Shown here piece after piece: positions 24,848 to 32,554 of a DNA stretch of 56,340 nt. This DNA is from Marinobacter sp. (GTDB taxonomy: Bacteria; Pseudomonadota; Gammaproteobacteria; Pseudomonadales; Oleiphilaceae). The notes below the pieces were generated by a model. The model saw only the letters and a program-made list of their open reading frames with translations, ran no database searches and was not told where the DNA came from. Position numbers and translations under genes: made by a program. The stretch is taken from positions 1 through 56,340 of the forward strand of contig JAGPVT010000042.1 in NCBI GenBank assembly GCA_018066865.1, read 5' to 3'. Each line of letters starts with the position of its first letter. Position 1 is the first letter of the stretch.

Positions 24848-26197
24848 ATGAGCCAGGACACCGCCTCATCATTGCTGACCCTGCGTTCCGTGCTTGCCTA
24901 CCTGGCTTTGGGCGCGGGGGTGCTGTCATTTCTGCCGGGGCTCGGGGTTGTAGGTGCGGTCGCGATCATCAGCGCCATCATCCTGGGCTGGCGGGACCTT
25001 CGGTTGGTGGCGCGGCTGCTGTTCGGCCTGCTCACGGCGATGACGGCCATTGCGATCGCGACTGAGCCGAGTGCGCTTATCGGCGCAGCCACCAGTATGA
25101 CCCGCCTGACCGCGCTCATCATAACGGTGATGCTGTTATCCTCCATGCTGGGTAAATCCGCAGATCTGGGGGTGATTTCCAAGAGCCTGTTTGCGGGCTC
25201 ACCGCTGGCCCGCTACTACAGCGTGACCTTCGGCACCGCCTTTCTGTCGATACCGCTGAATTTTGGCTCGGTTGGCGTGGTCGCCACCATGATCCAGGGC
25301 GAAAAGGACCAGCAAGGCGACTCTGCAATCACTCGCAATGCTTCTCGCGGCGTACTGCGCGGTTTTGGCGCATCTCCGATTTTCTCACCGCTGTCGATCT
25401 CCATTGTCCTGACCGTGACATTTGTACCGTTCCTACACAGTTGGCAGATTATTGCGATCAGTCTGCCACTGGCCGTGGGTTACCTGCTAATAGGGGCGCT
25501 GTTTCTTGAGCCCGAATCACCCGGGTACCAGCCTGTCGCGGCACCAGAGCCGGGCACAAGGCGGGCCCGTATGGCGCCCTGGCTGAGGTTTGCCGCCGTC
25601 ATCGGGGCGATTTTCGGGGCAACATTCGCCCTCAGTGGCTACTTTGATCTTAGCTACTCGCGTGCGGTGACGCTGAGTTGCCTCGGTGCGGTAGTGATCG
25701 GGCTGGCGCATCGGCGTTTACAGGGCGGCAAAATTACCCTGCCGTCGATGGCACCGATGAGCAATGAACTGGTGATAGTTGGAGGCTCAGCCTTTCTCGG
25801 GGTACTGATCAGCACCTTTGCCACCCAGTGGCTGGGTGCAGGGTTCAGCCTGCCGGGCTGGGCCTACCCGATAGTCGCATTCGTGGTGCCATCGGTGTTT
25901 TTCCTGGGCGGTATGATCGGATTTAACCCGATTGTTATCGGCACCCTGACTGGCGGCGTGCTCGGGCCGATCTGGCCCGTGAGCGCGGTCCTTGGGTTGG
26001 GCATCGCCATGGTCTCCGGCTGGGGTCTTACTGCTGCGGGTACGCCGTACTCAGCCAATTCACTGCTGCTGGAGCGTCTGACCGGTTACAGTGCCCAAGT
26101 GGCCTCTTTGCGCTGGAACATGGCGCTGTCGGTATGTTGCCTGTTGTTTACTGGCGCGTTGGCTGCTGTCATTACCCTGGTGAAGGCTGGGCTTTGA
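24848..26197 (+). CDS. multi-pass membrane protein, probable transporter of unknown family
   Basis: The protein is about 449 aa with 11-12 hydrophobic segments and short loops. It has a Gly/Ser-rich first half (SIPLNFGSVGVVATMIQGEKDQQGD) and a second half with GGMIGFNPIVIGTLTGG and GLTAAGTPYSANSLLL. The two-fold pattern with re-entrant-like GxNP and AGTPYS motifs recalls ion-transporter (IT) superfamily carriers, but I do not recognise the family. It is probably the last gene of the TRAP/CoA-transferase operon, 50 bp after subunit B. An upstream ATG at 24818 would add 10 residues. A substrate related to the CoA-transferase acid is plausible. Confidence 0.6.
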   Translation: MSQDTASSLLTLRSVLAYLALGAGVLSFLPGLGVVGAVAIISAIILGWRDLRLVARLLFGLLTAMTAIAIATEPSALIGAATSMTRLTALIITVMLLSSMLGKSADLGVISKSLFAGSPLARYYSVTFGTAFLSIPLNFGSVGVVATMIQGEKDQQGDSAITRNASRGVLRGFGASPIFSPLSISIVLTVTFVPFLHSWQIIAISLPLAVGYLLIGALFLEPESPGYQPVAAPEPGTRRARMAPWLRFAAVIGAIFGATFALSGYFDLSYSRAVTLSCLGAVVIGLAHRRLQGGKITLPSMAPMSNELVIVGGSAFLGVLISTFATQWLGAGFSLPGWAYPIVAFVVPSVFFLGGMIGFNPIVIGTLTGGVLGPIWPVSAVLGLGIAMVSGWGLTAAGTPYSANSLLLERLTGYSAQVASLRWNMALSVCCLLFTGALAAVITLVKAGL

Positions 26198-26199
26198 TC

Positions 26200-26226
26200 C
26201 GACGGTAGCGCTTAACCGGTCTTTTT
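26200..26226 (+). terminator. possible terminator after the catabolic operon
   Basis: GACGGT and ACCGGTC can pair imperfectly around AGCGCTTA and are followed by TTTTT. It is 3 bp after the transporter stop codon and overlaps the tail of the short minus-strand frame 26212-26391. Confidence 0.4.
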
Positions 26227-26391
26227 GCGGATTGTTTTTGCATCGGTTTCGGAGTGCTCCGGCATAAACACCTCTCGCACCGAGAGCGGGTTACCATCGG
26301 CACCTTCTACCGCCCATTGGTTGACATCAATGGCATGAGCCACGAAGAAGCTGGCTGGCAGCGAATTGTCTCTAATAGCTACAATAATCAC
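26212..26391 (-). pseudogene. remnant of an HxlR-type regulator C-terminus
   Basis: A 59-codon frame starts at GTG 26391. Its second half, ADGNPLSVREVFMP, resembles the last part of the intact HxlR regulator at 28929-29399 (AKGETITVRDVFVP), with about half the residues shared around V-R-[ED]-V-F-x-P. No winged-helix domain is present upstream. The best reading is a decayed 3' fragment left by deletion or rearrangement. It could instead be a short orphan gene. The rest of the 26198-26626 gap holds a structured leader for rhlE. Confidence 0.45.
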
Positions 26392-26418
26392 TTATAGCTA
26401 ATTCTCCGTGCCTCTGTT

Positions 26419-26484
26419 ATGGTTCGTCGCATCCTGCCTCTAGGGATTCCGCAGTTTCAGGCTTCAAGCCTTCTTGCGAACCAT
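26419..26484 (+). ncRNA. possible structured 5' leader of rhlE
   Basis: ATGGTTCG (26419-26426) is an exact inverted repeat of CGAACCAT (26477-26484), and an inner AGGC-TTCAA-GCCT hairpin is flanked by GCA/TGC. It lies about 140 bp upstream of the helicase start codon in an otherwise gene-free stretch. DEAD-box helicase mRNAs often have long structured leaders used for cold or autoregulatory control. This assignment is inferred from position and pairing only. Confidence 0.35.
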
Positions 26485-26626
26485 CCATACGACCTGTCAG
26501 AGGACGTCACCCCGATTACCGGCGCGTGACTGTAGTCGTCTTTTATTCCATGAATATTCATGGCATCTGCCCACATTCGCCGAGAACGGTGTTCGTGGAG
26601 GCAGAGCAATCAAGAGTTAATCATAT

Positions 26627-27943
26627 ATGAGTTTTTCTTCACTCGGTCTTTCCGAGCAGCTGGTCCGTGCAACCACCGACCAGGGTTATGACACCCCGTC
26701 CCCCATTCAGCTTCAGGCCATTCCTGCCGTACTTTCCGGCAAAGATGTGATGGCAGCAGCCCAGACGGGCACAGGCAAAACCGCCGGCTTTACACTGCCA
26801 TTATTGCAGCGCCTGGCGGAGAACCCCCGCACCGGCAAAGGCCCGCGTGCACTTATTCTGACGCCCACCCGTGAACTGGCGGCGCAGGTTCATGACAGCG
26901 TAAATCTTTACAGCAAATATGTTCCTACCAAGGCCGCTGTGGTTTTTGGTGGTGTGAAAATCAATCCGCAGATGATGAAGCTGCGCAAAGGTGTGGATGT
27001 GCTCGTTGCAACACCGGGCCGCCTGATGGATCTGTATCAGCAGAATGCTGTGCGTTTCAACGAAGTGGAGATCCTGGTACTGGACGAAGCCGACCGCATG
27101 CTGGACATGGGCTTTATCCGTGATATCACAAAAATTCTCGCGTTGTTGCCTGCCAAGCGCCAGAACCTGCTGTTCTCGGCCACTTTCTCCGGTGAGATTC
27201 GGGCCTTGGCTAAAGGCCTTTTGAACAACCCTGTACAGGTTGATGTGGCGGTCAGGAATACCACGGCTGAGAGCGTGGTCCAGTCGGTGTATTCGGTTGA
27301 TCAGAGCCAGAAAACTGCTCTGCTGAGCAAGCTGGTGCGTGATAACAGCTGGGAACAGGTGCTGGTATTTACCCGCACCAAACACGGTGCCAACCGCCTG
27401 ACCCAGAAGCTTGAAAAAGATGGCATCACTGCGGCAGCCATACACGGCAATAAGTCTCAGGGTGCCCGCACCCGCGCTCTGGCCGACTTCAAGGCCGGGG
27501 AAGTGCGTGTGCTGGTTGCCACTGATATCGCGGCCCGTGGCCTGGATATCAAACAGTTGCCTCAGGTGGTTAACTTCGAGCTGCCTAACGTGCCGGAAGA
27601 CTACGTTCACCGCATCGGCCGGACCGGTCGAGCTGGTGAGAGTGGCAATGCGTTGTCGCTGGTAAGCGCTGATGAACTCAAGATGCTGGTCGGCATCGAA
27701 AAACTGATCAAAAAGCAGCTGCCGCGCAAGGAACTGGAAGGTTTTGAGCCAAAGAACAATCTTGCGCTCAAACCCAAGGCCAAGGCAGATCCGAGTAAGG
27801 CACGTGGTCGCAGTGGCGGCGGAAGCGGTCGGCCTGATGGCAAGCCCCGCAATTTTGGCGATAAGCCCGGTGGACGCAGTGGTGGTCGTAGCCAGAGTGG
27901 CAATGGTCAGCGTGGACGTTCAGGCCAGCGCCAGAGTGCATAA
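26627..27943 (+). CDS. rhlE: DEAD-box RNA helicase, RhlE-like
   Basis: The protein is 438 aa with the complete helicase motif set: Q motif (F-SSLGLSEQ, about 3-30), AAQTGTGKT (I), PTRELAAQ (Ia), TPGRLMD (Ib), DEAD (II), SAT (III), [12 protein letters not shown] (IV), [13 protein letters not shown] (V) and [10 protein letters not shown] (VI). After residue 370 the tail is Gly/Arg/Ser-rich and basic, typical of RhlE helicases. It unwinds RNA in ribosome assembly or mRNA turnover. A strong terminator follows. Confidence 0.92.
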   Translation: MSFSSLGLSEQLVRATTDQGYDTPSPIQLQAIPAVLSGKDVMAAAQTGTGKTAGFTLPLLQRLAENPRTGKGPRALILTPTRELAAQVHDSVNLYSKYVPTKAAVVFGGVKINPQMMKLRKGVDVLVATPGRLMDLYQQNAVRFNEVEILVLDEADRMLDMGFIRDITKILALLPAKRQNLLFSATFSGEIRALAKGLLNNPVQVDVAVRNTTAESVVQSVYSVDQSQKTALLSKLVRDNSWEQVLVFTRTKHGANRLTQKLEKDGITAAAIHGNKSQGARTRALADFKAGEVRVLVATDIAARGLDIKQLPQVVNFELPNVPEDYVHRIGRTGRAGESGNALSLVSADELKMLVGIEKLIKKQLPRKELEGFEPKNNLALKPKAKADPSKARGRSGGGSGRPDGKPRNFGDKPGGRSGGRSQSGNGQRGRSGQRQSA

Positions 27944-28004
27944 AGAGCGCTTGAAGGTTGCTTGAAGAGTGCCTGACGCCTTGTCGGCGACAGGTAACGG
28001 ATTA

Positions 28005-28034
28005 AACAATGCGGAGCTTCAGCTCCGCATTGTT
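28005..28034. terminator. bidirectional terminator between rhlE and ompW
   Basis: Fourteen-base arms AACAATGCGGAGCT and AGCTCCGCATTGTT pair exactly around TC and are followed by GTTTTC. It lies between convergent genes. Confidence 0.88.
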
Positions 28035-28045
28035 GTTTTCGGGGA

Positions 28046-28771
28046 TCAGAACTTGTAAGTGAAACCTACCATGTAGACCATTGGGTCAATTTCTACTTCA
28101 AACTTGTCGGTTTTGGCCGCGAAGTTGCCGCTTGCATCGTAGACCTTAATAGTTGCGTCTGTGTTGATATCTGCCCACCAGACTGCTGCGTTCAGACCGA
28201 AGTTTTCGCTCAGCATGTAGTCAATGCCTGCTTCAAAGGCAACGCCAACGCTGTCATCCAGGTTCAGTTTAGTGGTTGCTCCAGGGAGAGGAACTGTACC
28301 AGCAACCGCACCGTTGAGCGTATCGGTGGTCTTTTCTTCAAAGAAGGTGGTGTAGTTCACGCCCACACCTACAAACGGCTGCAGCGCGGAGCTGCTGTGC
28401 ATCGGGTAGTACTGAAGGGTGAGCGTCGGCGGCAGTTGCTTGGTTTCGGCCAGTTTTCCTGCACCAGCGAGATCTCCGGCGCCATTGATATCGTGCTTGA
28501 ACGGAGTAGCACCCAATAAGCCTACGCCCAGATTGCTCGTAAACATGTAGGTCGCGCGAATACCGAGTTGTGTATTGGAGTCCACTGCAACGCGAGCATC
28601 AGATCCGAAAATCGGTGCTCCACCAACTTTAATGACTTCACTCGAATCATCCGGCGCCACATGCACAGCACCTGCGCGCAGAATGAAATCACCGGCTTCG
28701 AAAGCCTGAGCGGCGGGTGCAACGGCCATAACGGCGGCAGCCATAACACTGAGTTTGAACGTACGGGACAT
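28046..28771 (-). CDS. ompW: OmpW-family outer membrane protein
   Basis: The protein is 241 aa with signal peptide MSRTFKLSVMAAAVMAVAPAAQA. The mature part is a predicted 8-stranded barrel: GDFILRAGAVHVAPDDSS, PPTLTLQYYPM, LQPFVGVGVNYTTFF, a segment around ENFGLNAAVWWADI, and the C-terminal YMVGFTYKF ending in Phe, as recognised by BAM. OmpW forms a narrow hydrophobic channel for small apolar molecules. ATG 28771 with AAGGAG was chosen; frames further upstream are leader. A candidate Anr/FNR site lies 62 bp upstream. Confidence 0.93.
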   Translation of the reverse strand: MSRTFKLSVMAAAVMAVAPAAQAFEAGDFILRAGAVHVAPDDSSEVIKVGGAPIFGSDARVAVDSNTQLGIRATYMFTSNLGVGLLGATPFKHDINGAGDLAGAGKLAETKQLPPTLTLQYYPMHSSSALQPFVGVGVNYTTFFEEKTTDTLNGAVAGTVPLPGATTKLNLDDSVGVAFEAGIDYMLSENFGLNAAVWWADINTDATIKVYDASGNFAAKTDKFEVEIDPMVYMVGFTYKF

Positions 28772-28832
28772 ATCTATCTCCTTAACCTGAATCGTTGTTG
28801 CGCCCAGATTAAAGGCCTCAGAGATAGGGAAC

Positions 28833-28846
28833 TTGATATAGCGCAA
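28833..28846 (-). promoter_or_regulatory. candidate Anr/FNR box upstream of ompW
   Basis: On the minus strand the site reads TTGCGCTATATCAA, matching TTGAT-N4-ATCAA at 8 of 10 specified positions. It lies 62 bp before the ompW start codon. OmpW genes in enterics are known to respond to oxygen through FNR. Confidence 0.35.
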
Positions 28847-28928
28847 TAATCGCGGATGGATGATTTGCGTTAGAGCGACGGATTGACGCAACTCAAGAAA
28901 TTGATGTGCAGTGTATTTTTTCGGATTG

Positions 28929-29399
28929 TCAGGCGGAGCTTTTTTTGCTGCCGGGTACGCCGGCACCAGGCACAAACACGTCTCGTACCGTGATGGTCTC
29001 GCCTTTCGCGTTTAGTACCTGAACCGTCTGGACAGGTTGCCCGGTTGCCCGGTCGCGCAAATCCAGTGGAGCCTCATCTGGTGCAGGATTCCACTTGTCA
29101 CCCCATTGGCGCAGGGCAATAACCACCGGGAACAGGTCCCGGCCTTTTTCGGAAAGCCGGTACTCGAAGCGGGAGCCGTGCTCGCCAACTTCCACTTTTT
29201 TCAGCACCCCGTTGTCCACGAGTCGGGCAAGACGGTCGCACAAGATATTCTTGGCGATACCCAGCTCCTGTTGAAAATCCACAAAACGCCGGGTGCCGTA
29301 CATGGCGTGCAGAACTATAAGCAGCGACCACCAGTCCCCCACCTGATTCAGGGCGCGGGCGACGGAGCAATTGGAGTCATCAAAACGTTTTCTGGCCAT
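28929..29399 (-). CDS. HxlR-family winged-helix transcriptional regulator
   Basis: The protein is 156 aa. The HxlR core (about 10-100) reads CSVARALNQVGDWWSLLIVLHAMYGTRRFVDFQQELGIAKNILCDRLARLVDNGVL, followed by the wing EYRLSEKGRDLFPVVIALRQWGDKW. A basic tail follows. HxlR proteins sense electrophiles or other small molecules and typically sit divergent to the enzyme gene they control. Here it is divergent from an Old Yellow Enzyme gene, 153 bp apart. The start at ATG 29399 has no good ribosome site. Confidence 0.9.
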   Translation of the reverse strand: MARKRFDDSNCSVARALNQVGDWWSLLIVLHAMYGTRRFVDFQQELGIAKNILCDRLARLVDNGVLKKVEVGEHGSRFEYRLSEKGRDLFPVVIALRQWGDKWNPAPDEAPLDLRDRATGQPVQTVQVLNAKGETITVRDVFVPGAGVPGSKKSSA

Positions 29400-29421
29400 G
29401 AGATGAATTGTACAGAATAAG

Positions 29422-29465
29422 GTTGCATATTAAAACCAGATTAAATAGAGTTGCGTTAAGAAACC
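29422..29465 (+). promoter_or_regulatory. direct repeat in the HxlR/ene-reductase intergenic region
   Basis: GTTGCATATTAAAACC (29422-29437) and GTTGCGTTAAGAAACC (29450-29465) agree at 11 of 16 positions with a 28-bp period. They lie between the divergent regulator and OYE genes and are a plausible HxlR operator pair. Confidence 0.35.
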
Positions 29466-29552
29466 AAATTGGTGAGGTAGCTATACAGGTTACCGAGTCA
29501 CTGTAATCAACATCAATCGCTAAAATCGATTCTTTTCAGGGAGTAATCACCG

Positions 29553-30665
29553 ATGACCATGAATCTGGGCCCTATGTTTGAGCCATTCGATATTCACAAC
29601 CTTACCCTTCGCAACCGGGTTGCCATGGCGCCCATGACCCGGAACTTCTCACCCAACGGCGTTCCCGGCGAGAACGTGGTCGCTTATTATCGGCGGCGCG
29701 CCGAGGCCGGTGTGGGGCTTGTCATTACTGAAGGCACTACGGTGAACCATCCCGGTGCCAACGGCTACCCGAACGTACCCGCGTTTCACGGTAACGAAGC
29801 GCTCGCAGGCTGGAAGAAGGTGGTAGATGCGGTGCACGAAGCCGGTGGCGCTATCTTCCCGCAGCTTTGGCACGTCGGTTCCGTGCGCAAGGAAGGCACA
29901 GACCCCGATCCGTCTGTTCCCGGCTATAGCCCGTCTGGTCTGTTTGCGCCTGGCAAGCCTAACGGCAAGGCGATGAGCAAAGAGGACATCGACGATGTAG
30001 TCACCGCGTTTGCCGATGCCGCGCAGGATGCCAAAGCGCTCGGGTTTGATGGCGTAGAGATTCACGGCGCTCACGGATATCTGCTGGACCAGTTCCTGTG
30101 GGAAGGTACCAACCAGCGGGATGATGAATATGGCGGCAGCATGGAAAACCGCCTGCGTTTTGTAGTAGATATCGTAGCGGCCGTGCGTCAACGTGTGGGT
30201 CCCGAGTTCCCGATCATGCTGCGTTTCTCCCAGTGGAAGCAGCAGGATTACGATGCCAGACTGGTAAACAGCGCGGACGAGCTCGAGCAGTTCCTCAAGC
30301 CTCTGGTTGAAGCCGGTGTGGATATTTTCCATGCCTCAACCCGTCGTTTTTGGGAGCCGGAGTTTGAAGGCTCTAACCTTAACCTTGCTGGGTGGACGCA
30401 AAAGCTGTCCGGCAAACCCGCCATGTCTGTTGGCAGCGTTGGACTGACCGAAGATTTCATCAGCGGCACCATGGCCAGCAAGCAAGAATCGGTTGAACAG
30501 TCGGGTATCGACGAACTGGCAGAGCGCATGAACAACCATGAGTTCGAGTTGATTGCGGTTGGTCGGGCGCTGCTGCAGGACCCCGAGTGGCTCACCAAGG
30601 TAAAGGAAGGACGGCTTGGTGAAGTGGATGATTTCGCCCGCAACTCCCTCACCAAACTGTACTGA
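29553..30665 (+). CDS. Old Yellow Enzyme family ene-reductase (NADH:flavin oxidoreductase)
   Basis: The 370-aa FMN TIM barrel has LRNRVAMAPMTR at the start, HPGANGYPNVPAF, QLWHVGS, and GFDGVEIHGAHGYLLDQFLWEGTNQRDDEYGGSMENR with the active-site His pair region. It ends with the phosphate-binding VGRALLQDPEW. It reduces activated C=C bonds (enones, maleimides, nitro compounds), often in electrophile detoxification. ATG 29553 has GGGAG. It is divergent from the HxlR gene, its probable regulator. Confidence 0.92.
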   Translation: MTMNLGPMFEPFDIHNLTLRNRVAMAPMTRNFSPNGVPGENVVAYYRRRAEAGVGLVITEGTTVNHPGANGYPNVPAFHGNEALAGWKKVVDAVHEAGGAIFPQLWHVGSVRKEGTDPDPSVPGYSPSGLFAPGKPNGKAMSKEDIDDVVTAFADAAQDAKALGFDGVEIHGAHGYLLDQFLWEGTNQRDDEYGGSMENRLRFVVDIVAAVRQRVGPEFPIMLRFSQWKQQDYDARLVNSADELEQFLKPLVEAGVDIFHASTRRFWEPEFEGSNLNLAGWTQKLSGKPAMSVGSVGLTEDFISGTMASKQESVEQSGIDELAERMNNHEFELIAVGRALLQDPEWLTKVKEGRLGEVDDFARNSLTKLY

Positions 30666-30699
30666 GCCCGGACAGAATATTTCCTCTCTGTAACAGCAT

Positions 30700-30737
30700 A
30701 CCCCCATTGCCTGAGCGTATGATGGGGGTGTTTTTTT
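30700..30737 (+). terminator. terminator after the ene-reductase gene
   Basis: ACCCCCAT (30700-30707) pairs with ATGGGGGT (30722-30729) and is followed by a G then seven T. It is a clear Rho-independent terminator. Confidence 0.88.
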
Positions 30738-30766
30738 ATGGGTAGAAGTTTACAGGAGGGAAGGCA

Positions 30767-31075
30767 ATGTCTTTGAAGAACAGTCTTTCAGTTTTGATGC
30801 TTGCGAGCCTGCTGGCGTTTGCCGGTTGTGCCACCGTAGGCAAAGACTTTTCCACGCACAATATTGATCAGATTACGGTGGATGAAACCACCCGGGCCGA
30901 AATTCAGGAAATGTTCGGAGAGCCCTGGCGCACAGGTGTTGAAGACGGAAAGCGCACCTGGACCTACGGCAAATACCGTTGGTCAGCCTTCGGCGATGCG
31001 GAAACCACGGATCTGGTTGTACGCTTCAATCCAGATGGCACAGTTTCTTCTTACGTATACAACACCACCGAATAA
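30767..31075 (+). CDS. small BamE/SmpA-like lipoprotein
   Basis: The protein is 102 aa. The lipoprotein signal is MSLKNSLSVLMLASLLAFAGC with the lipidated Cys at about residue 21. The mature part has the SmpA/BamE fold pattern: an ITVDETTRAEIQEMFGEPWRTG turn, WTYGKYRW, then LVVRFNPDGTVSSYVYN. BamE proper aids outer-membrane protein assembly. This short paralogue may be BamE-like only in fold. GGAGGGAAGG precedes ATG 30767. It is convergent with pntB. Confidence 0.82.
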   Translation: MSLKNSLSVLMLASLLAFAGCATVGKDFSTHNIDQITVDETTRAEIQEMFGEPWRTGVEDGKRTWTYGKYRWSAFGDAETTDLVVRFNPDGTVSSYVYNTTE

Positions 31076-31086
31076 ACGCCCTGGTG

Positions 31087-31117
31087 ATGCGGTATCCACA
31101 AGATCCGGATACCGCAT
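31087..31117. terminator. hairpin between the lipoprotein gene and pntB
   Basis: ATGCGGTATCC (31087-31097) pairs exactly with GGATACCGCAT (31107-31117). There is no clear T run, so termination is likely but not certain. It lies between convergent genes. Confidence 0.55.
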
Positions 31118-31144
31118 TCATCAGACTTGCGTGACTCGCTTGGT

Positions 31145-32542
31145 TTAGTCCCTTAACCCGCTCACCAGCTTGTCGATGCTGTCTTTGGCATCGCCGAACA
31201 GCATGCGGGCGTTGTCCTTGAAGAACAGCGGGTTTTCCACCCCGGAATAGCCTGTTGCCATACCCCGCTTCAGAATCACCACTTGGCGTGCCTTCCAGAC
31301 CTCAAGCACCGGCATGCCGGCAATCGGGCTGCCCGGGTCTTCTGCCGCTGCCGGGTTCACCGTATCGTTGGCGCCGATAACCAGCACCACGTCTGTTGTC
31401 GGGAAATCCGCGTTGATTTCGTCCATCTCCAGCACGATGTCGTAAGGCACGTGGGCTTCTGCCAAGAGCACGTTCATGTGCCCAGGCAGGCGACCGGCGA
31501 CCGGGTGAATACCAAAACGAACATTTACGCCACGTTCCCTCAGCAGTTTGGTCATATCGCTGACCCCGCTCTGGGCCTGGGCCACTGCCATGCCGTAACC
31601 CGGTACGATAATCACTGAATCGGCGTTGCGCAGTTCCTCGCACACCTCGTCCGCACTGGTCTCTACAGCTATCTGGTCGTCAGAGCCTGCAGCGGCAGAA
31701 CTGCTACTGGTCTGGCCGAAGCCACCGAGGATAACGCTGATAAACGACCGGTTCATGGCCTTGCACATGATGTAACTGAGAATAGCACCACTACTGCCCA
31801 CCAGCGCGCCGGTTACGATCAACAGGTCATTGCCCAGCATGAAACCGATAGATGCCGCGGCCCAGCCGGAATAGCTGTTGAGCATGGACACCACCACCGG
31901 CATGTCGGCACCGCCAATGGCCATGATCAGATGAACCCCCAAAACGGCGGCTATTACAGTCATCAGCACCAGGGCAAGTATGCCCAGCGCCATACTCTCG
32001 GTACCCAGGAACCAGGCACCCAGCAGCACCGATACCGCGATCGCCGCCAGGTTCATCAGATGTCGGCCAGGCAGGGTGAGGGCTTTGCTGTCGATACGGC
32101 CATCCAGCTTGCCGCAGGCAACCAGCGAACCGGTGAAGGTGATGGCGCCAATAAAGATACCCACAAACACTTCCACCAGTTTGATGGTGTGCTCGGCACC
32201 TGTGGTGTGACTCAGCGGCTCAATATAGCCTGTGAAGCCCACCAATACTGCAGCCAGACCCACGAAGCTGTGTAACAGTGCCACCAACTGTGGCATCTGG
32301 GTCATTTCCACTTTGTTGGCGATGACAATGCCAATGCTGGCACCCACCAGCACCGCAATCACAATGGCGACGAGCCCGCTGTCACTGACACTGGCCATGG
32401 TTGCTACCAGTGCGATGAGAATGCCGGCAACCCCGTAAAGGTTGCCCCGGCGCGCCGATTCCTGATGGCTCAAGCCTCCGAGGCTGAGAATAAACAATAC
32501 ACTGGCGACCACGTAGGCCACACTGACGAGTCCTGTACTCAT
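31145..32542 (-). CDS. pntB: NAD(P) transhydrogenase subunit beta
   Basis: The protein is 465 aa. About nine membrane helices cover residues 1-265 (domain II). They are followed by the NADP(H)-binding domain III with [36 protein letters not shown] and [16 protein letters not shown]. Together with PntA it couples proton entry to hydride transfer from NADH to NADP+, supplying NADPH. ATG 32542 has GGAGG, 12 bp after the pntA stop. The operon order is pntA then pntB. Confidence 0.96.
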   Translation of the reverse strand: MSTGLVSVAYVVASVLFILSLGGLSHQESARRGNLYGVAGILIALVATMASVSDSGLVAIVIAVLVGASIGIVIANKVEMTQMPQLVALLHSFVGLAAVLVGFTGYIEPLSHTTGAEHTIKLVEVFVGIFIGAITFTGSLVACGKLDGRIDSKALTLPGRHLMNLAAIAVSVLLGAWFLGTESMALGILALVLMTVIAAVLGVHLIMAIGGADMPVVVSMLNSYSGWAAASIGFMLGNDLLIVTGALVGSSGAILSYIMCKAMNRSFISVILGGFGQTSSSSAAAGSDDQIAVETSADEVCEELRNADSVIIVPGYGMAVAQAQSGVSDMTKLLRERGVNVRFGIHPVAGRLPGHMNVLLAEAHVPYDIVLEMDEINADFPTTDVVLVIGANDTVNPAAAEDPGSPIAGMPVLEVWKARQVVILKRGMATGYSGVENPLFFKDNARMLFGDAKDSIDKLVSGLRD

Positions 32543-32554
32543 GGTGGTCGCCTC

